Shown here one piece after another: positions 1-12,200 of a stretch of 64,000 nucleotides of DNA. The translations under genes were made by a program, and so were the position numbers. The number at the start of each line of letters is the position of its first letter. The first letter of the stretch is position 1. Source of the DNA: Symbiodinium kawagutii (lineage: Eukaryota; Sar; Dinophyceae; Suessiales; Symbiodiniaceae); contig VSDK01007059.1 in NCBI GenBank assembly GCA_009767595.1, forward strand, positions 308,544 through 372,543. Reading direction: 5' to 3'. The notes beneath the pieces are model-generated. The model was not told where the DNA came from and did not search any database. It saw only the letters and a program-made list of their open reading frames with translations.

Positions 1-2
1 GA

Positions 3-1141
3 GCCGAAGAAGCAGCTCAAAAGTTCAAGGAAGTGCAGGAGGCGTTTGAAGTTTTGTCAGACCCGTTACGTCGTCAAGAACTTGATGGAATTGAGGACTG
101 CATTCGGTGCTGCAATGCTTGTTTGTGGTATCACGAACTGTTGGCAAGTTATGACTCTAGGTGATCGTTGTAAAATGCTAGTGTTCATTAGTGACTTTGC
201 GTTCCCTTTGGGTTGCGTGCGCACTGGTGATTGCACATGAAGCTCCAGTGCACGACAGTATGGATTGGGATTGTGGGGGTACTGTCAGCCCAAGAGACGC
301 GCTCACTTGGACGCCGTACAACAGCAAGGACAAGATGGTATAGATAATGGAAACTTTGAATGGCGATGTACGGCATATCAACAATGCATCTTGAACCTAA
401 AGTGCAGCAGCACTCCACAAGACTACTGATGTTGTACAACTCCCTTGTGTGGCCATTTGCTTGGCCTGGTGACGGTGCTGTGCTGATCTTGCCTCAGGCC
501 GCCAGAGGATACAGCGGCTCTGCTTTTCATCCTGGATGGTGACCAATGGTGACCAGGGTTTTTACCATTTCACCATGTTGCTCGCAGCCGTGAACAAGAC
601 CCCAGCGCACCATGCACTCGTACTGAAGTGCGACCAAAGAGACGTTTGCAGAGTGGAGGGCGGAGCGATGCTGCCATGAACAGTCACGGCCAAGCATGCT
701 GATGTCAGAAAGAGGTGGAAGCAACAGCAGCTGATGTCTCGCAGCCGTCGCGGAATATGCCACAAAAAAGATGCATGTAAGCACTCCCCAGGCTGCAACA
801 TGATTGGTCAGTCCTGTACATGGCCCACAGTTCCAGTTGTTTGTAGAGGAGTCCCCAAAGAGTTTGTCACACGTTTGTGAAACTTGGTGATCTCTTTATT
901 TGAAGTTTGGGTGACCATGCAAGACACTCCTTTGACATCCTTTGACTTTGAGAAGGAAACAGGACACTCGTTGACACTCCTTTGTTCATTCATGTGCTTT
1001 GGAAGCGTGGCAAACTGCAGCAATTCGGGCCGTGCATCGCCACTTTCTGAGGTCATGTGCGGAGGTTTAGCCACGATAGCGGTGCTGGGTTCGTTCGTGG
1101 ATGCTGCACCTGAGCGAGAAGACAGGGATCCTATGCTGTAG
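3..1141 (+). CDS. DnaJ (J-domain) protein, 3' part
   Basis: The window opens inside a J-domain. Frame 3 from base 3 reads KFKEVQEAFEVLSDPLRRQE followed by LDG, which is the end of helix III and helix IV of a DnaJ domain, the Hsp70 co-chaperone module; the HPD loop lies upstream of the window. A second exon is likely at 192-337 (acceptor CATTAG, donor ATG|GTATAG), containing DALTWTPYNSKDKM. A terminal exon at 1021-1141 (acceptor CTGCAG) ends EREDRDPML at a TAG. Exons between 340 and 1020 are probably present (candidates at about 507-540, 590-690 and 735-778) but frames compete there. The J-domain call is solid; the exon chain after base 95 and the gene end are inference. Confidence 0.5.
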
Positions 1142-1829
1142 CCCTGGGAAACACTTGCAGGCTTAATCAGACTTATAGTAACTTAGCATCTTCCATGATA
1201 GTATACAATACAACATGATATTTACGATTAAGTTGATATATATTTTTTTTGGGGGGGGGAATCACTTAGATAATCTTATAGTAAAATGGTAGTATACACA
1301 TGGATAGGCTCCCCAACTTGTTTCTACTGTGGCGGCTCCGCATTCATTTAACACATCCCAGCACAATTACGTTGACATGATATTTTCTTCTGGGTCCTTG
1401 GCCCGTTTTTTCTTTTTGCTGACGTGTCCTGGCATTGTTTGATTGCTTACGTTTTCCACTAGCCGCGACCTTTGCCAAGGCATTGCTGCTGTGGTGCATC
1501 GGACAGTTGAGAATCTTGGCAGGTTGAACACTTGTGCAGCAGATGTTTGTGGTAGGTTGTGGTGCCGAGGGATGGTGCTCCTGGTAACATTCTTTCTGGG
1601 CAAAACGATCGTTGCTGTTTTCTTTCTTCATCCAAATGAGTCATTGCAAAGGGGCTCAAGCGAAAGTCCGCAGTTGAAGATGATGTTTCACGAGGAAAAT
1701 CAAATAAATGAATATAGTATACAGTATCCTACGATATAGTTAGTTTTCTACAGGTCGCGGCTTTGCAATTCAAGAGCCTGCTGAACACTGACCGGCTTTT
1801 TTTGACGTTTGCTTCCGAGCAAAAGTGGC

Positions 1830-2377
1830 AGAGCATGCGCCAATGTTTACACAGATGCGAAACCTCCAAGTCGTAGTTTCAACATGTTTGTCGGGGCCAA
1901 AAATGCACCGAGGATTTCCGCTCTTTTTGATCCTTCACTTGGCTTATTCCGTGGTATTTGCGAAGCTGGTCATGCCAATCTTTACCATCCACGTCCCTCG
2001 GAGGAAGCTGACAGCATGCTACTGGTGGAGCAATCTAGAGCTCTTTTGGCACCTTTGAAACGGGTCGTGGGATTGGATCATATTGGACCTGCGTGCCACT
2101 GCCACATGGTCACGAAAGAGGAATCCAAAGAGGAATCCTTTCATGACAGGTGTTTGTAGCAGCTTCAGGCTTTCATGGTATGGAAATGTGGGAAGAGTTG
2201 CTGCAGGTCGGCTTTGTGTCAAGAAGCGAGCTCGCAAAGGACTACAAGAATGATGATGCTTTGCCGCAGTGCTTCACAGGACTTCACGAGCTCCAGAGGC
2301 TCTCGCAAACCAAAATCATATTCTTCTCGCATATTCCAAGAAGCCTCCATGACGACATTCTCTTCATCATCATTCAA
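1830..2377 (+). CDS. Exon candidates, unknown protein
   Basis: Two protein-like stretches. The first, about 1830-2150, reads FDPSLGLFRGICEAGHANLY and later EEADSMLLVEQSRALLAPLK. The second, 2169-2377, follows acceptor CTTCAG and reads MEMWEELLQVGFVSRSELAK before a possible donor CAA|GTCATG. No family is recognised. A competing hydrophobic frame at 1825-2058 keeps confidence low, and the linkage of the two stretches is not shown. Confidence 0.3.
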
Positions 2378-3041
2378 GTCATGATATTATCACACTTCTG
2401 AGCACACAAGTGATGAGGTGCTTGTGAGATATGTGAGTCATGATAGTCATACCCAATCGCATCATTTAGTATGTGTTGTTCATGGCAGCCTGGGTACTTT
2501 AGTCAATCGCGTAGGAGTAATTTGTGTGCCTTAGGAATTCTGGGTCTTTGTGGACAAGGAAACTGGACAGCACCTTGTCAATCACTCCACACGGATCGCT
2601 TGCGGCACTTGCTGATCCTATTGCTGCGGTGATTATTTTTGACGTGTATACCAATCGTTTGTGAAGCCATACATTCGACTTCCAATGAGCAGAAGGTACT
2701 GGGAAACCAAGTTTTCCTGTGGTTTACATACGATAGTTTATTACTACTGGTTCAGCAATTCACAAAGATATGTGGGGATGAAAAATTCAAGCCCTAGCCG
2801 GGGGGGGTTAATTATTATTCAAGGGGGGTTTGTGACGTCAGTATCATTCTGAAGGGATTTTTTGCGGAAAAATCCGGTTGTCGATTAGTCCAGCATTACG
2901 CCGGAGATTTTGGCTCAGCCTGGGGATAGTTAGCTGGAGGAGATTTGTATCCGAAGGCAGCACTGTATGTTGCGAGGCTTTCTCAAGTCTTAGACAGCCA
3001 CAGGCTGATCATTTTAAACACTGGCTTTTTGGTTTTTTCAG

Positions 3042-4131
3042 CAAAAAGCGCTGCGGTCTGGTAGCAGAGCAAAGCTCTTGGGCAGGTAGACTAGCCCAGG
3101 GTATTGCATTGAGCTAAGCTTGCCTCGCAAATTCCTACGCATGATGGATGTGGCACGCTTGGCCCTGCCTACCGGACATGTCACGTCAAAATCCAAGGTC
3201 GACATCAGTGAAGGATCTCGATGCAGATGACTACAACGAGGCCTTTGACAATGACGCCTTCACATACGACAGCCCAAACCTCAAGCACAGCATAGCGCAG
3301 CATGATAGGCTACTGTCATGATGTGCCCTCAACAAGTTTCGCCTTGTGACGACGTGCTCTTGTGAGAGTACGGAGTCCCGGTAGATGCCATTTCCCCGTC
3401 GCAGATGCTTTTGTGCGCAATCTTCTGAGAACTTGCCGGTCAAAGGTATGAGAAGGCATTTTTGTCGTACCGTCGACGCTGAGGCAGTCGGAATCCATGG
3501 GACAAGGGGTGGCATCGTGACTTGATTGCATTCCATGCCCAACCGGCTGGGCAGAATCACGCAGATTGAAACTTGCCAAAGTTGCGCCCCAACCGATTAG
3601 AAGGAATCCCAAGAGGCCCCCAGGATCCCCAAGGCAGTTTGTGTACTTGTTCAATCATGTGCGTTTGGCTGGAAAGAACAAATGAGCTGCAAACGCTGAC
3701 ACAAACAAATCGCTACTGAGAACAATTTGCGCTTTCAATTCAAAATTTTCCGCAATGAAAAATCGCATCCAGAAGCCCTTCGAGGGGCAACATGGAATGG
3801 GGCTTTGTAAATTTCTTTTGTTGTTCTCCACGCTCATTCAAACAATCTGCCGCGTGACCTCCCCCGGAGACAGCAGGACCAGCACATCAACCAAAAGCTT
3901 CAAAATCCTTCAGGTCTCTTCGTTGCTTTTTCTGATGCCATCGCCGTTACCAAGTTGCAGAGTGTGGCCTTCCCGGTGGCTGAGGCAATTGTATGAGCTT
4001 TTGGTTCACCCGGAGGTGGTCGCCTGATCAGCTCGGGGACTTCTGATGTGTATCCACGATGCGTCTCCAACGGAGTGGTGCCTTACTTGCTGTGGTTCCA
4101 CAAGATATCAGGAGCACTGCATGAACTTCAG
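3042..4131 (+). CDS. Weak exon cluster, unknown gene
   Basis: Short pieces with plausible splice signals: 3042-3085 (very good acceptor GGTTTTTTCAG, donor GCAG|GTAGAC); a 57-codon ATG frame at 3148-3321 with an acidic stretch (DLDADDYNEAFDNDAFTYD); and 3914-3990 (acceptor CCTTCAG, donor ATT|GTATGAG) encoding LFVAFSDAIAVTKLQSVAF. Phases do not join cleanly between them, several frames look coding in the same bases, and no domain is recognised. Treat as evidence that a gene lies here, not as a model. Confidence 0.25.
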
Positions 4132-4199
4132 ATTATTTCATATTGATTCCATGGAAGTTCTATCCTGGGCTGAGCTATGAAGATGGTTAGGAGGGTTGA

Positions 4200-5926
4200 T
4201 GATGTATGGTCAGGCTAGAAAGCGCGTGATGGTTAGCCAACCGATGCAACTGCTTTTGTGAAGGAAGTCATTGCCAGTGGATGCAGAGGATTTCAGATCG
4301 TCAGCATCATAGCAGGCTTCGTTTATTTTGTCATTGTAATCGGCCATAATCCCTCGGATTCCACCCATTGCTTCATTGTAGCAGCCAACAGAGACCTCAG
4401 CCGAGTTACACTTCAGTGCTGCTGAGAGCTGAAAAAAGCGAGCAGGATGGCCTGCGCAGCAGGTGACCCATGGAATGTATATATTTAAACCATTTATACG
4501 CCCCGAAAGAGAAGGAGTTCAACATGACAAGCTTAAAGCCGGAAGATGGATGAAGATGGCAGATTTGCACTGAGGATCATACTGGATAGCGCTTTCTTGT
4601 ACATGTTGAGTTGATTCGCAATGTTTGCCCCTGAATCGGCTCAAAAATGCCCAAAAAGGAACGGCGCCGAGACGCCTCTAAAGAATATGAGGTGGCCATT
4701 TCTCAGCAAAACAAAAACACCACTGGCTGCCATAAAGCATTGCAGTTCGGATCAATTCAATGTCCTCATAGTCAATTTGCTCATTATCTCTCTCTCTCTC
4801 TCTCTTTTCTGTCTCTCTTCAAGATTTGAATTGTTCCACCATGCCTCTATGAAAACGAAAGATGGCCCATACTTGCAACATCGTATGGAAAAATAAACCT
4901 GCTGCTACCATGTCGATCAGGAGGCTTCGCCTATGTCAGCAAAAAGGCTTTAGACATCCTTAGACACAGATTGTCACTGCTTTGTCGCTTTGTTCCCTTC
5001 TTTGGTCATGTGGCAAATCACTGCGCTTCCTTCCCTTTCGCAGGACCTGGGGCCTCCTGGTCACTCATAGATTCTCACAGGCTGCAATTGGCCTAGCATA
5101 AGTGCAGACAGACCTACACTGGAAGACTACATGAAGCCAGTCTTTTGTTGGATCCATTTACCAGTCATTGCATGGCAAGTATATTGACTTTACCCAATGC
5201 ATTTCATAGAATCCTCCACGACTTTGAATGACTTTTCATACTTTTCAGAAATTAATCCTTAGTTGATCATAGTTGATCCTTAAAAAGGTTGTCATGGCAT
5301 GACTCTTGGTGCTTTCAACGGAAATGAAGCCCTTCCACAGGAGTTCAAAGCATGATCTCCACGGCTGGAATGCTCAGTGCGCAGAGGACCACCAGAGAAA
5401 GTACTGTCAAAGCTGCTCAAAGCTGAAGGTTTTGAACATATTCCACCATAGGCCACCTGAGAATACCTGATACTGACTTTGTTAAATGACATGATTCATG
5501 TGCAATAGCGATTAAGCGGGCCGCATTTGGAGCAGCCAAAAGCTGAAAGCGAGATACTCGTTCTATGAGTGCTACTAGTGAACCATGCTTTCTGTTTGAC
5601 ATGGTGTGTTCCCAAGATGCGAAAATAGGATAAATAGGTCCGAAACATTCCGTACCAAATGAAATACGCTGAAACACATAAAGACATACGTATATCAGAT
5701 TATATCATCTTCTGGCAATGTCATGGGCAGATGATGTTCTTTTGGATTCTTTTGGCACATTAGCTTTCTGCCGGAGATATGTATCATCTATGTGAACCTG
5801 CCTGTCTCAAGATGAGCATTTCATCGACGTTGCCAAGCGCCGAGTTCCAAATCCTGTCGAGATATTTCAGATTTGTTTAATATAATTTAATGTATTCATT
5901 CATCTAGGATTGTTTTCTGTTTTATC
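4200..5926. other. No gene seen
   Basis: About 1.7 kb in which I found no convincing exon on either strand. It contains a short CT tract near 4789-4806 and otherwise unremarkable AT-leaning sequence. It could be intergenic or a long intron. Confidence 0.4.
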
Positions 5927-6193
5927 ATGTCGCGTGCGTATGTCACGGCAAATTCTGCAGAGTCCGCACATGCCAGTGCCAAGGTCACTGACCCAGCACT
6001 AGCTGCCATCTTGCAACGACGACGCTTGTTGAGCGAACCCCAAGTTGAGGTCCGATGGTTGGCCAAGAACAAGCGAGTAGCTCCACTGATTCATCCCAAA
6101 CGTCAGCAGATTTCAGCAGCTGAATCAGCGCTCAATCTCCAGTTCACCATGAGATTGACAGGCAGCAGCATGGAGTGCTGGCAACTTCTGTGA
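5927..6193 (+). CDS. Possible first exon, unknown protein
   Basis: An 88-codon ATG frame that reads like protein: KVTDPALAAILQRRRLLSEP near residue 20, then VEVRWLAKNKRVAPLIHPKR. The DPxLAAILxRRR pattern resembles short motifs seen in actin-binding and scaffold proteins, but that is only resemblance. The real exon may end before the stop. It could be the start of the gene whose later exons lie at 7.5-13.0 kb; an intervening repeat block and missing exons prevent a firm link. Confidence 0.35.
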   Translation: MSRAYVTANSAESAHASAKVTDPALAAILQRRRLLSEPQVEVRWLAKNKRVAPLIHPKRQQISAAESALNLQFTMRLTGSSMECWQLL

Positions 6194-6679
6194 TGCAGCA
6201 TGGACCTCAGCTCCTTACATGTTCTTACCTACTCACTGTACCGGGCCCCAGATGTGTATATAAGACAGGGAGGATGCGGGGGGTGAGGGATCGGATGAGC
6301 CAGGTGGTGTGGGGCATGAAGCTGTTGGGTGTTGCCCCCGTCTAGAGCAGGCATCCTGTAGATTTTTCCCCGTACCGAAATACAGAGTGTGACTTGCTGA
6401 GGCCATACACAATTTGTAGTACAGCCTTCGGATCCGGCATGGTTGAAGGGTTTTAAAAAGAGGGGTTCTGGCAAGATTAGCGGGACAATGGCTCCAATAC
6501 GAGTCAACGTGAGCACAACAGGCAAAATTCGCCCCAAAGACAGAGTGAAAGTGCGTTACAAATATAAACCTGTCAAAAAACAGGTTGGATCCCCGTTCCA
6601 GCCCTGGGTGCTAGACGCGAAGAGGTGCAAATAGACCTTTCCCCGCAGACGAGCAAAAGATGAATTGCTGTACATACTT

Positions 6680-7335
6680 CTACCCTAAGCCTCCAAAACC
6701 GAAGAAAACGCAGGGTTCATCCTAAAACTCGAGGGTTTGAAGGAAAACACGAGGTTTCACTTTTTGGTACTTTTTCTTGCCCATGCCATCTTCAGACGCC
6801 ATGCCACCGGAACTTTGCATTTCAAACTCCGAAAACCCTGGTTGATGATCAGAACCCCCCCCCCAAAAAAAAAAACTCAACCAAAAATGAAGCTACCGGA
6901 CCACCGGACCCTCTGAAACCCATGAAAATATCATGGGTTGGCACGCTTTCCTCGCGGGTTTGTCACAGGTTTGGCACATTTTGGCACGTGTTGGGAAAAG
7001 ACAGTTTTTTTCTGCAAGCCTCAAATCACGGGTAAGTATGGGATAATCACGGGTTTGACACGGGTTATCGGAGCTCTCAGTCACGAACCCTAACTTTTCC
7101 TGATAAGGTTTTAAACATGTTTAAGCTATTGAAAAAAAACGCTTTAACCACGCAAGAAAATATATCAATCAGTGGGAGAAAAATCAATCGGGGCTTCGGC
7201 ACATGGCTATCGAGGGTTTTGGGGCAAAACACGAGGTTTTGGTGCAAAACCCGGGGTTTTCCCTAACGCCGCGGGTTAAACCAGAGGTTTGTTTTCAAAC
7301 CCAACAATTTTGTAGGTTTTGGAGGCTTAGGGTAG
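6680..7335. repeat. Element with 21-bp inverted ends, GGGTTT-rich
   Basis: Positions 6680-6700 and 7315-7335 are perfect 21-bp reverse complements (CTACCCTAAGCCTCCAAAAC plus C on the left). Inside, the unit at about 6729-6758 (starts CGAGGGTTT, contains AAAACACGAGGTTT) recurs in direct orientation at about 7211-7240. A 9-bp stem sits near 6917-6939 (AACCCATGA and its complement). The block is rich in GGGTTT and AAACCC. It may be a non-autonomous foldback or MITE-like element; no transposase and no clear target duplication were seen. Confidence 0.5.
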
Positions 7336-7506
7336 TTATCCATGCTTTGCTCTTGGGTGGAGAAAAGATACATGTTTTTGTTGTTGAATTGACAAATCCT
7401 GTCATGTTTGGCAGCTCTCATAGTTTTAGGATTTCCTTGACCGTTTTTTCACCAAATTCGGCCCTGTGCTTCAAAGCTCATCAATGGCAGCCTTGCATGA
7501 CTTCAG

Positions 7507-9053
7507 GACACTGCATTGGCTTCAAACATTCCACCTGCGGTGCGTCCTGGCTTCGTTCAAGACGCCCTTGCAGCTATCCAGGCACCGGCAACCATGGCTT
7601 TTAGACTGAGTCAAAGGCCACTTGGCTATCCGCAGACGCACCAGAAAAGCCTTCTTTGCCTTAGGTATCCGTTGATTTGGGGGTGGATATATGGTGTGAC
7701 ATGCCAAGCCAACGTCTATCGTGACACTGCTTAGATGAGATCATGGGATGCCATGATTTGTGTTGCAGGAGCGGCAAACATTCGAGCCAAAGTCACAGCC
7801 GAATGTGCACCTCGGATTTTTGCGGTCTGCTCTTTTATCCTCCGTAATGCAAACTCCCTGCATACCTTGGGCACATCTCAACCTGATGTCCTGTTGGTTC
7901 TGTGTGTACAAATCCCTTATATGATATGTGTCATTGCTCAAGTCTGTTGCAACATGCTGAAACTTGGTGTTTTCTTAGTTTCTCTCCGCATGGAATATGT
8001 CTCGAGTGCCACAGCTGCTAGAGGGAAGGGCATGCTTGATCAGCACAATCACGAACAATCACGATGATTTCATACTATAATCTCTTCGAGCTGGCGATAG
8101 GAAAAAATTCAGAGATTTGCCCAAACAAAGCCACCGTCACTATGACAAGCGAGGAAAAGAAGTTGTTCAGCTTTGTTTCTTCATTTTTTGTTAGGCAATG
8201 CTTCGATATGGCAACCGATTCAGAGTCGGAGGACAGTAGCGACGAAGAGACGGGCTGTACCTCGGCGCAGTTAAGCACAGCTCGTAGCTTTTCAAGTCCA
8301 AGACTTTCTTGGGAAGCTAAGCTGAGCCGGAAGTACTCCGCTAAGACAGGTACAGAGTTTCGGAAATCTCAGGTCCTGGTGAAGTGGTTAGCATTGATAG
8401 TCATAGGAAGCATGACATATCAAGCTGACGATTTTGGAAACGTCGACCTTCGACCTTTCTCAACAGCAGATGAAAGCAGATGAAGGGAGTCCCAGAGCGG
8501 ACAAAGGACACTCGCTTGCACAGACATTTGGAATTATATATATAGATAAATTATTATATATAGATATTGCGCTATGATGCTAAATAATGTCTTGCTTTGC
8601 TAGGCTATGTCCCGGCCCTTTTCAAGCTTGGGAGAATCGCCGCTGTATTCCAACAATTTCCAGAGGTGTTGACTAAAACCAATCCCAAAGCTTCGGAAAC
8701 TTTCCGAAATGATTGTGGAACATGTCGCAAGAGTTCATGAAAAAGGCCTTCACAAAGTTATTTTTGCGATGGGCCTTTCGTAAGTTGCATTTTGTGATGA
8801 TTCAATGATGAGCCCCTCTTGTGCAGTGCTGCAGGCATGAGGAACCTGACATGAAGGTGAACAGACAAATAGTGGAGGAAAGGTCTGTGTGGCAGAGGTC
8901 TGGGTAGACGTGAGCACAGCTCCAGAGCCCATGGAGGGCAACATGGCATACCGAACTGCAAAAGTAACGACGCAGTTTCGCTAATGACTCGTGTGACAAT
9001 GGCCATGATGATAAGCGATAACTGATAAGCAGTCATGGTCATCAGTATGACGG

Positions 9054-9086
<33 letters not shown>

Positions 9087-9106
9087 GGATGATGATGATG
9101 AGGATG

Positions 9107-9148
<42 letters not shown>

Positions 9149-9198
9149 GTGATGGTGATGATGGTGATGGTGATGGTGATGGTGATGGTGATGGTGCT

Positions 9199-9252
<54 letters not shown>

Positions 9253-12200
9253 CAGGAGGAAGGACAAGAAGGACAGCCAGAGGATGACCTGCATCGTGAT
9301 CCTCGTGTTGATGCTCATGACAAAGATGATACCGGTCATGATTGATGATGATGAAACGGTGATGGTGATGGTGACCAAAGTCGGCAACCCTGCAATACCA
9401 ACCCGGTGGCGCATTGTTTGATACCGGGAGCCCCGAGCGCTTTTTCTTTTTGGAGTTGACTCAAAAAATCCCAAGGGCTCAAAAGCATAACGCGAAAAAC
9501 CGAGAAATATGCCATCAGCGCTCAAAGACCCAATGCAGGCGCTCAAACAAACGACACCAAAGTATGATTTTGTGATACCTTGTGGAGAGATACTGTTTTT
9601 GTCGGGTTCCCATTCGGTGCATTGAGCCTGAGGCCACCCTAAGCGCACCAATGCGCAAAGCTCAGAGTCTACTGGAGATGAGGCACGCGACCCACAGATC
9701 CAAATGTCCCACAGCTAGAACTCCACGCGGTTCAACTTCACTGTAGGTTGGGGCATGCGAGACGGTTATGGAATGTTATGAATGTGAATAAGAATTGGTC
9801 TATTTAAAGATATTTAAAGTCTATTCACGATACCATTTTTGATGTCCTGTCAAAACAGACAGCAGGGATTTGCAGGCTAAGGGCCAAAGAGTGCTCTTGC
9901 CACATTGCAATCTCCTTGCACCAAGTGCTGTCAGCGACAGAGCACTCATGAAACCGGCACAGCAGATCTCGTAGCCAGGAGGCTTCTTGTTCCGAAGGAC
10001 GGTCGCTGCCTTGGCTTGGCCTTCGGAATATGAATTTTCTGGAGCTAAATGAGGGCCCCATATTGACCCATGAAATATGACGAGGCGGCTTTAATTTAGA
10101 TAATATGTTTTGCTGGGTGCACTTTGATTGCACGATCTTGGGCACTGCTGCATACTGCTGCCAATAAACAATAATAAACATCTAGTGACCTAGACGACAT
10201 AGACGTGTTTTATTGCTTTGTACTCACTTTCAGTGCAAATGCACAGAGCTTTTCATCTACACTAGATGCATCCTGAGGCCGGCATGCTCCATTCAAGCAA
10301 CTTGGTCACAACTGGACCGGATGAGATCAAAGTCTGTGAGTCATAGTAGATCAAACGAGCAGTTTTCGTCGTCGAGTCATGTCGAGTCAAGATAGCTTTC
10401 ATTCACATGCTCCTTTTGTTTGCTGCTCAGGCACTTGAGACAGGCGAGCTACGTGCTTCACACCTATTGAGTCTCGTTGCTGGTTGAGGGGACGTGAATG
10501 GCACCATGATGCAGTTACAGGCTATTTTTGATAATGTTTGATCTTCTTCGGGGTCAATGGCGGGNNNNNNNNNNACAAAAAAAAGGGCCAGCCACAAGCA
10601 CGGACTTTTGAAGCCAGAATATGCCAGAAAATGAAAATTGCAACCAAGGAAGGTTACAAGAGAAAGCACAGTGGGCGAAGTTCGAGCTGCTGTCAATGAC
10701 CAGCCACTTGCAGCAACGGAAGCGGATTGATCTAGTTATTGTGGGTATGCGGCAAAGATGCCGTGTTCGGCACAATTCGGGTAGCAAAGCCAAGTAAATT
10801 TGACGTTTCTGGGAAACCGATCCTTGATGCGTTCAGTCAAGCATCAGGGTGGTTGATGATTGTTTCAAGCCACCCCGGCGACTGGCCACATTTGGCAGTC
10901 AACGAAAGAGTTACAGATGCTCAGATGGATTCAGATCACTTCCAGCGCCTCCGAGGATGTCGTTCAATCCTGTTCTCCTGACACGAACTGCCGATGACCA
11001 ATCAACCCTTCTTCAACTCAACGACGCCAGTTCTGCAGTGCTTGCTGTTTTCTATGTGTTGGGTTTTGCCTTCTGTTCATTTTGTGATTTTGCCTTCTCA
11101 TGCGTCTTCGGTATACTGGAAACGAAAAACAATGTCAATCTTCAAGCCCGAAGCCAAACACTCAAGCTCAAACATTGCATTTTGGAGCCGATTAGTCACA
11201 TGTGGTCACAACTGGGATGCAAGGACAACGATACGCTCGGCAAAGTGTTTGGAAGCGTCAAGGATGTCTCGCCGTGTGCAATCTTTTTGCTGTTCACCTT
11301 GTTGTGTTTCTCTCGTCGCCGTTCTGGCTATGTCACATGATGTCACGCTATGGGATCCAAGATCGTTCCATTAGATACAGGCATATCATGACAGATATCC
11401 GTGATGTATCAATCTTAGGAAGTGACTATATGACTATGTCACTGCACGATGCTGTGCTTTGGAATGTCACTCAGATTCAACCGTTTGTTCCAAAATACAA
11501 CAGCTGGGAATCTGTTTTTTGGATGGCTGAACTTGTCGGTAATCTTTCCTTCCAAGTGGCAGGACCTTGTCTTGCACAATGCCCTGGTCTTGGACCCGGA
11601 GAGCTTCCAGACCGCTCCACAAAAAAGTAGGCACATGGGAAAATTGGGCTGTACGGAGCCGGGTCAAGTTGCCTGAACTGGCGATGATCAACAGCGACGG
11701 CAGCATTGCAAGAAGAAGAGCTAGTAGAAACAACTACAGCGAGCATCAGTGAGCAATCCTTCGATTTCACGTCCTTTCCAAATTGCAATTTTCGATACTT
11801 TTCGTGTGATGTCCTTTTTCTTTTTGTTGTACTCCTTGAAGATTCACTTTGCAGAGGTTGCAGATTCTGGAGGAGGAAAATGCGGAGCTCAAAGTCCAGC
11901 TACAACTTTTGCAGACACGTGTCTTGACCACAGGTCATAGACGCTGCCACAACACCTCAAGGTAAGGTCTCATGATCCAAACACAACAGCTATGAAGGAT
12001 TATGACCTGCTTATTGCTTGGGTTCTACTTTTTACATATGCCACTTGCTTGCGTTATGACCATGTTGCGGAATGATAAGAAGGAAGGGATGCTGTGAGTT
12101 TTGATGTTCAGTACCAACGATGTCATGTTCAAAGAGATCAAAAGAAGCAAAGACATGTAATCAAAGGCATGCAAAGGCATATGCAAAAATATGCAGAGGC

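Noticed and set aside
1367..1603. Minus-strand 78-codon frame with a basic C-terminus (SKKKKRAKDPEEN)
   Set aside because: No ATG, no recognised domain, and opposite to all supported genes.
2900..2925. Possible relict dinoflagellate spliced leader (ATTTTGGCTCAG)
   Set aside because: Matches only the last dozen bases of the leader with indels before it; too short to claim a retroposed transcript.
3231..3654. Minus-strand frames near 3.2-3.7 kb with a hydrophobic start (GGLLGFLLIGWGATLASF)
   Set aside because: Start codon is not ATG, a stop lies directly upstream, and no splice acceptor or domain supports it.
9825..10181. 118-codon minus-strand frame
   Set aside because: Reads like protein in two minus frames, but the same bases hold a + strand exon with good splice sites (9876-9970), and no domain supports the minus reading.
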